Of a stretch of 8,381 nucleotides of DNA, positions 1 to 6,910 are shown in pieces (the first letter of the stretch is position 1; the number at the start of each line of letters is the position of its first letter). This DNA comes from Candidatus Nanohalarchaeota archaeon (lineage in GTDB: Archaea > EX4484-52 > B79-G9), in assembly GCA_017610545.1 (NCBI GenBank), contig JAFCBV010000020.1, positions 1 through 8,381 on the forward strand. Direction: 5' to 3'. The translations under genes were made by a program, and so were the position numbers. The notes beneath the pieces were generated by a model. The model saw only the letters and a list, made by a program, of their open reading frames with translations, was not told the DNA's origin and did no database searches.

Positions 1-1
1 T

Positions 2-646
2 ATTGCAAACGCACCACAAGCCCACATAGGCACAAAACCAGAACACAGGATAAAGAAGGCAAAATATCTTGGTGATGTTTTTCATAAGATGATTCTTCTT
101 CAGAAGGGTTTGATAGACCCTGATGACATAGATCACTATGCAAACAAGCGCCTCAGAATGGCAGGAGACTTGCTTGAGACTCTTGTGCGTTCGGTTATAA
201 TGGGTCGCTGGGGGCTTGTGGTGCGTTTGCAATATAATTATCAGAAGATGATGAAGCGCGGAAGAAAACTTTTGCGCCTGCAGAGTGTTGTTGTGGCTGA
301 TGTTTTTACAAAACAGGTAATGCGCGCAATGTCAACAGGTACTTGGGTTGGCGGGCAGACCGGTGTCTCCCAGCGCCTTGAGAGGAGTAATTTCATAAGG
401 ACTTTGGGCCATATGAGGAGTGTTGTTTCACCGCTTTCTGCAACACAGGAGCATTTTGAGGCAAGAGAACTTCATGCAACCCAATGGGGTCGGCTTTGCG
501 CTGTCAGGACTCCGGAAGGGCAAAGCATTGGCCTAAGAAATTTCCTTGCGCTCAGTGCGCAGGCAACAATACCTTCAAGTGAGGCTGATGAGACAAAGAT
601 TGTTTCCATGCTTAAGACGCTTGGGGCCGAGACAGAAGAAAACTAG
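2..646 (+). CDS. rpoB2: DNA-directed RNA polymerase subunit B'' (Rpo2N), 3' part only
   Basis: This is the C-terminal 214 codons of the N-terminal half of the second-largest RNA polymerase subunit (Rpb2 / bacterial beta equivalent). The reading frame is open from base 2 through the left edge of the window, so the start and probably more than half of the usual ~500-residue protein lie upstream; the first internal ATG at 89 is not the start. Recognisable family motifs, in order, are DHYANKRLRMAGDLLE (bases ~131-178), a WVGGQTGVSQRLER segment (346-387), SPLSATQEHFEARELH (428-475) and TQWGRLCAVRTPEG (479-520), the fork/active-centre region. The last motif is unusual: most archaea and eukaryotes have ETPEG, here RTPEG followed by QSIGLR. 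The protein stops where split archaeal B'' subunits normally end. A GAGG at 646-649 overlaps the TAG stop and serves the next gene, indicating translational coupling with rpoB'. Confidence 0.97.
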   Translation: MANAPQAHIGTKPEHRIKKAKYLGDVFHKMILLQKGLIDPDDIDHYANKRLRMAGDLLETLVRSVIMGRWGLVVRLQYNYQKMMKRGRKLLRLQSVVVADVFTKQVMRAMSTGTWVGGQTGVSQRLERSNFIRTLGHMRSVVSPLSATQEHFEARELHATQWGRLCAVRTPEGQSIGLRNFLALSAQATIPSSEADETKIVSMLKTLGAETEEN

Positions 647-655
647 AGGATTATT

Positions 656-2449
656 ATGGCAAGAATATTTTTGAATGGTCAGCAGGTTGGTACTACAGAG
701 AATGCTAAAAAGCTTGCACGAAGCTTGATTACAAAGCGCAGGAGTGGTGTGCTCCCAATAAGCATGAATATTTCGTATCATACTGACCGTGAAACACTCC
801 AGATAAACACTGATGGCGGGCGCGTGCAAAGGCCGCTTATTGTTGTCGAAAAAGGAGTGTCTCTTTTGACAAAACAGCATTTGCTTGACATAAATGAGGG
901 AAAGGCAACTTGGGCAAAACTTGCAGAAAAAGGTATAATTGAGTATCTTGATGCTGAGGAAGAGGAAAATACATACATTGCATTGAAGGAAGAAGACATT
1001 ACTCCTGAGCACACACATCTTGAGATGGACCCATTATTTGTGATGGGTGCTGAGGCGTCTTTGCTTGTATACCCTGAAAAGGATCGTGGAGATCGTCTTA
1101 ACTATGGTTCGAGGATGATTGTGCAGTCAACAGGGATTTACCTGCAAAATTATCTTTTGCGTGATGACACTACATCACAGATATTGTCCTATCCGCAGGT
1201 GCCGATGGTTGCATCGGATACGGTGGACGCAACAAAGCTTTCAACACATCCTGCAGGACAGAATCTTGTAATCGCTCTTATGCCATACTATGGTTACAAT
1301 ATTGAAGACGCGATTATCATAAACCAAGCATCGCTTGATCGCGGTCTTGGGAAGTCAACATTTTTCAGGACATATGTTACTGAAGTGAGAAGATACTGGG
1401 GTGGACAGGAAGATGAGGTTTGCAAACCAGAGCCAGAAGTAAGGGGGTATCGATCAGAGGACGCTTATTCTAAGCTTGAGGCTGACGGGATTGTACCTGT
1501 CGAGTCTATTGCTGCAGGAGGGGATGTGATTGTCGGAAAGACATCGCCCTTAAGGTTTCTTGGGCTGCAGAAGGAAGTTCGCATGGGCATAAAGAACCGC
1601 AGAGAGAACTCACTTACAACTAACAGAGGCGAAAGTGGAATTGTGGAAAAAGTCATAATTACAGATACAAAGGACGGGAATACTTTGATAAAAGTAAGTG
1701 TCCGCGAGCCGAAGATACCCGAAATAGGCGACAAGTTCGCTTCCCGTCACGGCCAAAAAGGTGTTGTCGGGCTTATTGTGCCTGAAGAAGACATGCCTTT
1801 CACATCAGATGGTGTGACTCCTGATGTCATAATAAACCCTCATGCAATCCCTTCAAGAATGACTGTTGGCCAGCTTCTTGAGTTTGTTGCCGGAAAAACA
1901 GGGGCTTTAACAGGCACGACAATAAACGGAACCGCATTTCAGGGAAATGAGGCAGATATAAGAAAACAGCTTGCAAAGGAAGGCTTTCGTGATGATGGTA
2001 AGGAAGTGTTCTATAACGGAATCACCGGAGAGAAAATAGATGCGCACATTCTGGTTGGAATAGGATATTACCAGAGACTTTACCACATGGTTTCGCACAA
2101 GATACACGCGCGTTCGAGAGGGCCGATTGCCCTGCTTACAAAGCAGCCTACAGAGGGGCGAAGTAAGGAAGGCGGTTTACGGTTTGGAGAGATGGAAAAG
2201 GACTGTCTCATAGCACACGGTGCTGCAGTGACTCTGAAAGAGCGCTTTGGCGCAGACAAGACAGTGGTCTCTATATGCAAAGAGTGCGGTGTACCTGCTG
2301 TTGTGGACTACCAAAAGAATAAGTCCCAGTGCCCGCTTTGTAAGAACTCAAAGACAGTTGATGTTGAGATGTCATACGCGTTCAAGCTTCTGCTTGATGA
2401 AATGCGCAGTATGATGATTTATCCGCAAATAGTTGCTGAAGAGAAGTGA
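656..2449 (+). CDS. rpoB1: DNA-directed RNA polymerase subunit B' (Rpo2C)
   Basis: C-terminal half of the second-largest RNA polymerase subunit, 597 residues, a normal length for a split archaeal B'. The ATG at 656 lies 6 bases after a GAGG (646-649) and 9 bases after rpoB'' ends. Visible landmarks are the N-terminal FLNGQQVG; INTDGGRVQRPLIVVE; the GYNIEDAIIIN block with E217 and D218, equivalent to the Glu-Asp near the active-site metal; GDKFASRHGQKG at residues 358-369, an invariant catalytic-core/hybrid-binding motif; GEMEKDCLIAHGAA; and a C-terminal zinc-binding set C541-x2-C544 and C559-x2-C562, followed by the clamp-associated FKLLLDEMRSMMIYPQ. The segment at residues ~142-158 departs from the usual HNQSPRNTYQSAMGKQ pattern: the triphosphate-contact Arg is kept (R147), but the Lys/Arg before the conserved Gln is V156. 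The stop TGA is followed after 8 bases by the rpoA' ATG, so the genes are surely co-transcribed. Confidence 0.98.
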   Translation: MARIFLNGQQVGTTENAKKLARSLITKRRSGVLPISMNISYHTDRETLQINTDGGRVQRPLIVVEKGVSLLTKQHLLDINEGKATWAKLAEKGIIEYLDAEEEENTYIALKEEDITPEHTHLEMDPLFVMGAEASLLVYPEKDRGDRLNYGSRMIVQSTGIYLQNYLLRDDTTSQILSYPQVPMVASDTVDATKLSTHPAGQNLVIALMPYYGYNIEDAIIINQASLDRGLGKSTFFRTYVTEVRRYWGGQEDEVCKPEPEVRGYRSEDAYSKLEADGIVPVESIAAGGDVIVGKTSPLRFLGLQKEVRMGIKNRRENSLTTNRGESGIVEKVIITDTKDGNTLIKVSVREPKIPEIGDKFASRHGQKGVVGLIVPEEDMPFTSDGVTPDVIINPHAIPSRMTVGQLLEFVAGKTGALTGTTINGTAFQGNEADIRKQLAKEGFRDDGKEVFYNGITGEKIDAHILVGIGYYQRLYHMVSHKIHARSRGPIALLTKQPTEGRSKEGGLRFGEMEKDCLIAHGAAVTLKERFGADKTVVSICKECGVPAVVDYQKNKSQCPLCKNSKTVDVEMSYAFKLLLDEMRSMMIYPQIVAEEK

Positions 2450-2454
2450 GTGAT
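2450..2454 (+). promoter_or_regulatory. Shine-Dalgarno-like GTGAT that sets the rpoA' start
   Basis: GTGAT lies just after the rpoB' stop (2447-2449), 3 bases before the ATG at 2458, and matches the downstream part of the archaeal consensus GGAGGTGAT. It favours ATG 2458 over the in-frame GTG at 2446, which would overlap the rpoB' stop and add four residues. The same arrangement precedes rpsG. Confidence 0.55.
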
Positions 2455-2457
2455 ATA

Positions 2458-4971
2458 ATGGTAAAGAAAATACACGAGTTAAGGTTCAAGTTGATTTCGC
2501 CGCAGATAATAAAGAAAATGTCTGTTATGCAGGTCAATACTGCTGAAGTTTACGATGTTGATGCATACCCTATAGAGGGTGGTGTAATGGATCCGCGCTT
2601 AGGGGTTGTTGACCCAGGTATGCGTTGCAGGACCTGTGGCGGGCGCATGGGCGAGTGCACAGGGCATTTTGGCCATATAGAGCTTGCAAGGCCAGTCATA
2701 AATATACTTTTCCTTGATGCGATAAAAATTCTTTTGCAATATACCTGCGCTGATTGCGGTGTTGCTCTTGTGGATAAGGAAATCATCAAAAAGATTATTG
2801 ATATGAGGGATTTAAAGAAATTGAAGCCACTTGACAAGTGCCCAAAGTGCGGTAGGAAGACCGAAAAGATAACTATAGACAAGCCGTCAACATTTGTTCG
2901 CGCAAAAAAGCCGTTAACCGCGGTAGATGTTCGCGAGCAGCTTGAAAGGATAACTACAAAAACAGCAGAGTCGCTTTCATTTTGTGGTGGAAAGCCTGAG
3001 TGGCTTGTGTTGACTCTTTTTGCGGTTCCGCCTATAACGGTTCGGCCATCAATAACTCTTGAGACCGGAGATCGAAGTGAGGATGATCTCACGCATAAAA
3101 TTGTTGACATCGTGCGGATTAACCAGCGTTTTGCAGACAACCTTGAGATTGGAGCGCCGGAGTTTATCCTTGAAGATCTTTGGGAGCTTTTACAGTATCA
3201 TGTTACAACATTTTTCAATAACGAGTTGAGCAGTATTCCTCCTGCACGGCACAGGTCCGGGCGAAGCCTTAAGACACTTTCGCAGAGGCTTAAGAGTAAG
3301 GACGGAAGGTTTCGTCATAATCTTACAGGCAAGCGCGTGAATTATTCAGCGCGTACAGTCATATCTCCGGATCCAAACATAAGCATAAACGAGGTAGGCG
3401 TTCCTGAGAGAATTGCAAAGGAAATAACTGTTTCGGTGAAGGTGACCAAGAGCAATCTCTCTGAGATGAAAAAATATGTTACAAATGGCCCGGATGTTCA
3501 TCCCGGTGCAAATTATGTTACAAGAGATGACGATGTCAGAAAGCGCATTCTTGAGGCAAACAAAAGCGATGTTGCAGAAGAGCTTGCACCAGGATACCTT
3601 GTGGAGCGTCATCTTATTGACGGAGATCCGGTAATCTTCAATAGGCAGCCCTCGCTTCATAGGATGTCTGTCATGGGACATCGTGCACGGATAATGCCTC
3701 ATAAGACATTCAGGCTTAATCTTTGTGTGTGTAAGCCGTACAATGCGGATTTTGACGGGGATGAAATGAATATGCATGTTCCTCAGACTGCGGAGGCGCG
3801 CGCAGAAGTTGATGAGCTTATGCTTGTTGAAAACAATATACGTTCTCCAAGATTCGGAGGGCCTATAATTGGTTGTGAACAGGATTATATTTCCGGAGCA
3901 TACCTTTTGACAAAGAAAGGGACGACGTTCTCACGAAGAGATATTGCACAAATGTTTGCGAACGCCGGTGTTGAAGTTGAACTTGAAAAGGACGTGTATA
4001 CTGGAAAAGAAATGCTTAGTATGTTAATACCATCTAATATCAATCTTGAGTACAAGTCAAATGTTTGCAGAAAGTGCAAGGAGTGTACAAAGGAAAAATG
4101 CCCGTATGACTCCTATGTTGTAATCAAGGACGGGAACCTGGAAGTTGGTGTTGTTGACAATACAGGAATTGCACCATTTAAGGGTAAAATAGTTGATGCT
4201 ATAGACCTTGAGTGCGGACACGCAGAGGCAAGGAAATTTTTGGATTCCTTTACGCGCGTTATACTTGAAGTAATGATGCGCAAGGGATTCAGCATATCAC
4301 TGAGTGATCTTGACGTAAGCAAGGAGACAACGCGTGCAATAAACAATGTCGTGTCAAAGCAGTTTGCAGAAGTGGAAGACATAATCGCGCGCGGAAAGAA
4401 AGGCCAGATTGATGTGTCTCCAGGAAGAACGCTTGAGGAGAGCGAAGAGGCTCTTATCATGGTGGCGCTTTCAAAAGTTACAAATGAGTCCCAGAATATT
4501 ATAGCTGCTTCTGAAACAGAGACTGATGCAGATATCATGGCAAAGACGGGTGCGCGTGGAAGTATACAGAATCTCACGTTTATGTCAGGAATACTCGGGC
4601 AGGAGGCCATAAGGGGTAAAAGAATATTTCGGGGATATAATCGAAGGACGTTACCCCATTTTAAGAAAGATGTTCTTGAACCCAAAGCTCATGGTTTTGT
4701 AACATCATCCCTGAAGGACGGTCTTGACCCGGTTGAATTTTTCTTTGAAGTGATGAAGGGCAGAGAGGGTATAATGGATTCTTCCCTTAAGACCAGGGTG
4801 TCCGGTTACATGCAGAGGCGCCTTGTGAATGCGCTTCAGGACATAATGCTTGACAAAGATATGATTGTTAAAGATGGTGAAGGGACTGTGGTTCAGTTTG
4901 TGCCGGGCGAAGATGGAATTGACCCTGCAAAGAGCGACCGCGGTTCACTTGATGTAAACATAAAATTTTAA
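2458..4971 (+). CDS. rpoA1: DNA-directed RNA polymerase subunit A' (Rpo1N)
   Basis: N-terminal two-thirds of the largest RNA polymerase subunit (Rpb1 / beta' equivalent), 837 residues from ATG 2458 and slightly shorter than the ~870-900 typical of euryarchaea. The clamp zinc sites are C57-x2-C60-x6-C67-x2-H70 and C97/C100/C128/C131. Next come the rudder/switch region (GRSLKTLSQRLK, GKRVNYSARTVISPDPN) and the active-site entry motif FNRQPSLHR (394-402). The catalytic loop NADFDGD is at 429-435, with D431, D433 and D435 holding the catalytic Mg. A further Cys cluster (C537, C540, C543, C548) sits in the funnel/pore region. The bridge helix (~745-784) is present but atypical: FFFEVMKGREG then DSSLKTRVSGY, where most polymerases have FFFHAMGGREG and DTAVKTA.SGY. 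The C-terminus is the usual archaeal A' end (VQFVPGEDGIDPAKSD), after which the chain continues as A''. The rpoA'' ATG follows the stop by 9 bases. Confidence 0.98.
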   Translation: MVKKIHELRFKLISPQIIKKMSVMQVNTAEVYDVDAYPIEGGVMDPRLGVVDPGMRCRTCGGRMGECTGHFGHIELARPVINILFLDAIKILLQYTCADCGVALVDKEIIKKIIDMRDLKKLKPLDKCPKCGRKTEKITIDKPSTFVRAKKPLTAVDVREQLERITTKTAESLSFCGGKPEWLVLTLFAVPPITVRPSITLETGDRSEDDLTHKIVDIVRINQRFADNLEIGAPEFILEDLWELLQYHVTTFFNNELSSIPPARHRSGRSLKTLSQRLKSKDGRFRHNLTGKRVNYSARTVISPDPNISINEVGVPERIAKEITVSVKVTKSNLSEMKKYVTNGPDVHPGANYVTRDDDVRKRILEANKSDVAEELAPGYLVERHLIDGDPVIFNRQPSLHRMSVMGHRARIMPHKTFRLNLCVCKPYNADFDGDEMNMHVPQTAEARAEVDELMLVENNIRSPRFGGPIIGCEQDYISGAYLLTKKGTTFSRRDIAQMFANAGVEVELEKDVYTGKEMLSMLIPSNINLEYKSNVCRKCKECTKEKCPYDSYVVIKDGNLEVGVVDNTGIAPFKGKIVDAIDLECGHAEARKFLDSFTRVILEVMMRKGFSISLSDLDVSKETTRAINNVVSKQFAEVEDIIARGKKGQIDVSPGRTLEESEEALIMVALSKVTNESQNIIAASETETDADIMAKTGARGSIQNLTFMSGILGQEAIRGKRIFRGYNRRTLPHFKKDVLEPKAHGFVTSSLKDGLDPVEFFFEVMKGREGIMDSSLKTRVSGYMQRRLVNALQDIMLDKDMIVKDGEGTVVQFVPGEDGIDPAKSDRGSLDVNIKF

Positions 4972-4980
4972 GGTGTTATT

Positions 4981-6057
4981 ATGGTAAAAGATAAACTTCC
5001 AGACCCGTACGCGGAAGCGGCGGAGGACCCAAAAGTCAAAAAAAAGCTTCTTGAGCGATACAACCGCATGGTGTATGAGCCAGGAGAGGCTGTTGGCGTG
5101 GTGGCAGCGCAGTCAATATCTGAGCCGGCAACACAGACAACACTTCGTTCATACCACAGAGAGGGGAAAGTCGGTCTTGAAGTTACACAGGGACTGCCGA
5201 GGTTGATTGAGCTTTTCGATGCCAAGAAGACCCCGAGAACGCCTGCAATGGATATTTATCTTGACGCGGAACACAACAACAAGGAAGATGCACGAAAAAT
5301 CGCAGCAAAGATTAAAGAGACAAAACTGAAGCACTTTCTTGTTTCAGACTCGCTTGACATACTTAATATGAAGCTTGAGCTTGAGCTTGACAAAAAACAG
5401 CTTGAAACATATGACATAACAGGAGACGCTATTGTTGCACTTATTTCAAAAACCATCAAGACGGCAGACATAAGCATTTCGGGAAATATCATTTCACTTG
5501 AGCTTAAAAAAGAGGATGTTTCTGTGAAAGGCTTGCAGGACCTTCGTGTGAAGGCAAGAAACCTTCATGTAAAGGGCATAAAAGGCATAGAGCAGGCAAT
5601 AGTTGAGCTGCAGGACGAGTGCTGGGTTATAAAGACACTTGGCGCTAACCTTGCAAGAGTGCTTGAGATGCCTGGTGTTGACATGACTACAAGCCGATCC
5701 AATGATATTTACGAAATTGCGCGCGTGCTAGGTATCGAAGCTGCAAGAAACTCGATAATTAAGGAAGCGATTACGACAATGAGGGAGCAGGGCGTGGATA
5801 CTGATGTTCGCCATCTTCTTTTGGTTGCAGACGCAATGACAAATGACGGAGAGATAAGGGCTATCGGAAGATATGGCCTCGCAGGGAGAAAATCCTCTGT
5901 GCTTTCAAGGGCAAACTTTGAGGAAACTGTTAAGCACCTTATCTGGGCTGCTGCAAATGGAGATATAGACCCTCTTGAAAGTGTTATTGAAAATATAATT
6001 GTTGGAAACATGGCTCCTGTCGGAACAGGGACCATCAAATTAAAGATTAAAGAGTAG
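4981..6057 (+). CDS. rpoA2: DNA-directed RNA polymerase subunit A'' (Rpo1C)
   Basis: C-terminal third of the largest RNA polymerase subunit, 358 residues, close to the usual archaeal size (~380-400). The start is ATG 4981, 5 bases after a GGTG (4972-4975). Residues 33-56 (EPGEAVGVVAAQSI, then SEPATQTTLR) lead into the trigger loop, and the catalytic His is H59. The residues after it are R-E-G-K, where nearly all archaeal and eukaryotic enzymes have an aromatic-Ala-Gly (YAG/FAG). The trigger-loop exit and jaw boundary are normal (VTQGLPRLIELFDAKKTP). The C-terminal part carries the conserved clamp/cleft elements: SNDIYEIARVLGIEAARN, DVRHLLLVADAMT, SSVLSRANFEETVKHL and ENIIVGNMAPVGTG. It pairs with A' to complete the catalytic site, since the bridge helix lies in A' and the trigger loop here. 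It is followed after 17 bases by L30e. Confidence 0.97.
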   Translation: MVKDKLPDPYAEAAEDPKVKKKLLERYNRMVYEPGEAVGVVAAQSISEPATQTTLRSYHREGKVGLEVTQGLPRLIELFDAKKTPRTPAMDIYLDAEHNNKEDARKIAAKIKETKLKHFLVSDSLDILNMKLELELDKKQLETYDITGDAIVALISKTIKTADISISGNIISLELKKEDVSVKGLQDLRVKARNLHVKGIKGIEQAIVELQDECWVIKTLGANLARVLEMPGVDMTTSRSNDIYEIARVLGIEAARNSIIKEAITTMREQGVDTDVRHLLLVADAMTNDGEIRAIGRYGLAGRKSSVLSRANFEETVKHLIWAAANGDIDPLESVIENIIVGNMAPVGTGTIKLKIKE

Positions 6058-6074
6058 AACCAAGGTGCTGAAAT

Positions 6075-6344
6075 ATGGCTGATATTGAGAAAACAATAAA
6101 AAATGCGGTTGAATCGAACAAAACCCTGATGGGCTCTGATGAGACTCTTAGGGCGTTAATGGCAGATGAGCTTTCATTAGTTGTGATGGCATCCAATTGT
6201 CCTCAGGAGATTGCAGAAAAAATAGAGCATTACGCACAGATTTCGGGCACAGAATCCCATAAGTTTTCATTGGCGAGCAAGGAACTTGGCTCTGTTTGCA
6301 GAAAGCCGTTTTCAGTTACGGTGCTTGGGATAAAAAAGTCATGA
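6075..6344 (+). CDS. rpl30e: Ribosomal protein L30e (eL30)
   Basis: An 89-residue protein of the L7Ae/L30e RNA-binding family, part of the large ribosomal subunit in archaea and eukaryotes. The ATG at 6075 lies 7 bases after AAGGTG (6062-6067). The fold is visible as an N-terminal helix region with ADELSLVVMASNCPQEIAEKIEHYA in the middle (the Ala-Ser-Asn-Cys-Pro signature, residues ~38-42) and ELGSVCRKPFSVTVLGI near the C-terminus, where L30e proteins have ELG.ACGKPF. It is slightly shorter than the ~95-105 residues common in the family. Position supports the call: archaea commonly carry rpl30e immediately after rpoA'', then nusA and rps12. Here nusA is missing. An L7Ae or other paralogue is less likely given this position and the KPF..TVL ending. 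Confidence 0.9.
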   Translation: MADIEKTIKNAVESNKTLMGSDETLRALMADELSLVVMASNCPQEIAEKIEHYAQISGTESHKFSLASKELGSVCRKPFSVTVLGIKKS

Positions 6345-6400
6345 AACCTCTAAAAGGATGGGTTTCAACAGTTGTAGATATGGGTGCAAAAAACAAGTTA

Positions 6401-6408
6401 TTTAAATA
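6401..6408 (+). promoter_or_regulatory. Archaeal TATA box, likely internal promoter for rpsL-rpsG
   Basis: TTTAAATA, in the 132-base gap between L30e and S12, closely resembles the archaeal TATA consensus. An A-rich stretch (GCAAAAAACAAG, 6386-6397) just upstream could serve as the TFB recognition element. With the usual ~25-base spacing, transcription would begin near 6430, giving a leader of about 45 bases before ATG 6477. The gap occupies the place of nusA in many archaea. The promoter would let S12 and S7 be expressed independently of the polymerase genes; read-through from upstream may also occur. Sequence-only inference. Confidence 0.5.
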
Positions 6409-6476
6409 TTCCTCGTTTAATGATTTAGAATGCGGCAAACCGCTTATTGTAATATTGAATGATATGGTTGATACTT

Positions 6477-6905
6477 ATGACTCCAGGATTATGTGCAGCA
6501 AGGAATGTGGTGAAGGCCACAAAGAAGAGGCGATGGAAGTCTACGCTATATAAGCGTAGAGTGCTTGGCCTTAGAATCAAGAGCGATCCAATCAAGGGGA
6601 GCCCGCAAGCCAAGGGCATTGTGCTTGAGAAGCGCCAGCTTGAGGCAAAACAGCCAAACTCAGGCATGCGAAAATGCGTGCGCGTTCAGCTTATCAAGAA
6701 CGGTAAGCAGGTCACTGCGTTTTGCCCGGAATCCGGAGCAATAAATCAGATACAGGAACATGATGAAGTGACTATTGCAGGAATTCATGGTTCGCGGGGA
6801 CGGTCAACAGGAGATCTTTCCGGAGTGCGATACAAGGTTATTTCTGTGAATGGCCTTACATTGCACCATTTGATTAAGGGCAAGCTTAAGAGGACAAGTA
6901 AGTGA
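6477..6905 (+). CDS. rpsL: Ribosomal protein S12 (uS12)
   Basis: Decoding-centre protein of the small ribosomal subunit, 142 residues, normal for archaea. ATG 6477 is chosen because it gives the archaeal N-terminus MTPGLCAAR...RRW....YKRRVLG. The upstream in-frame ATG at 6459 would add six hydrophobic residues unlike the family. A weak Shine-Dalgarno-like GGTTGAT lies at 6466-6472. The first decoding loop is [21 protein letters not shown], with P60-N61-S62 conserved and G63-M64 where Ala-Ile is usual. The second loop, [13 protein letters not shown], has S115 at a position that is Pro in nearly all S12 proteins (DLPGVRY in bacteria, DIPGVRY/F in archaea). The rest aligns without gaps ([20 protein letters not shown]). 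It is followed by rpsG after 5 bases, a strongly coupled pair. Confidence 0.97.
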   Translation: MTPGLCAARNVVKATKKRRWKSTLYKRRVLGLRIKSDPIKGSPQAKGIVLEKRQLEAKQPNSGMRKCVRVQLIKNGKQVTAFCPESGAINQIQEHDEVTIAGIHGSRGRSTGDLSGVRYKVISVNGLTLHHLIKGKLKRTSK

Positions 6906-6906
6906 T
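6902..6906 (+). promoter_or_regulatory. Shine-Dalgarno-like GTGAT that sets the rpsG start
   Basis: GTGAT overlaps the rpsL stop TGA (6903-6905) and ends 4 bases before ATG 6911. It supports ATG 6911 as the S7 start, giving MDDFEPKLFG, rather than the in-frame GTG at 6902. It is the same arrangement as before rpoA' and implies that translation of S7 depends on ribosomes finishing S12. Confidence 0.55.
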
Positions 6907-6910
6907 AATT

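Noticed and set aside
2550..3140. A 196-codon minus-strand frame inside rpoA'
   Set aside because: It is antisense to well-conserved RNA polymerase sequence and shows no recognisable motif; a shadow of the real gene.
4113..4685. A 190-codon minus-strand frame inside rpoA'
   Set aside because: Same reason: antisense to a conserved gene, Ser-rich low-information product.
5371..5391. Short tandem CTTGAG units in rpoA''
   Set aside because: They encode an ordinary Leu-Glu helix segment and reflect the genes' preference for CTT leucine codons.
6459..6476. Upstream ATG for rpsL adding MIWLIL
   Set aside because: Hydrophobic residues not found at archaeal S12 N-termini; ATG 6477 gives the family's normal start.
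6341..6553. A 70-codon + strand frame starting in an ATGA overlap with the L30e stop
   Set aside because: It overlaps 77 bases of rpsL, contains the probable promoter, and resembles no family I know, including NusA.
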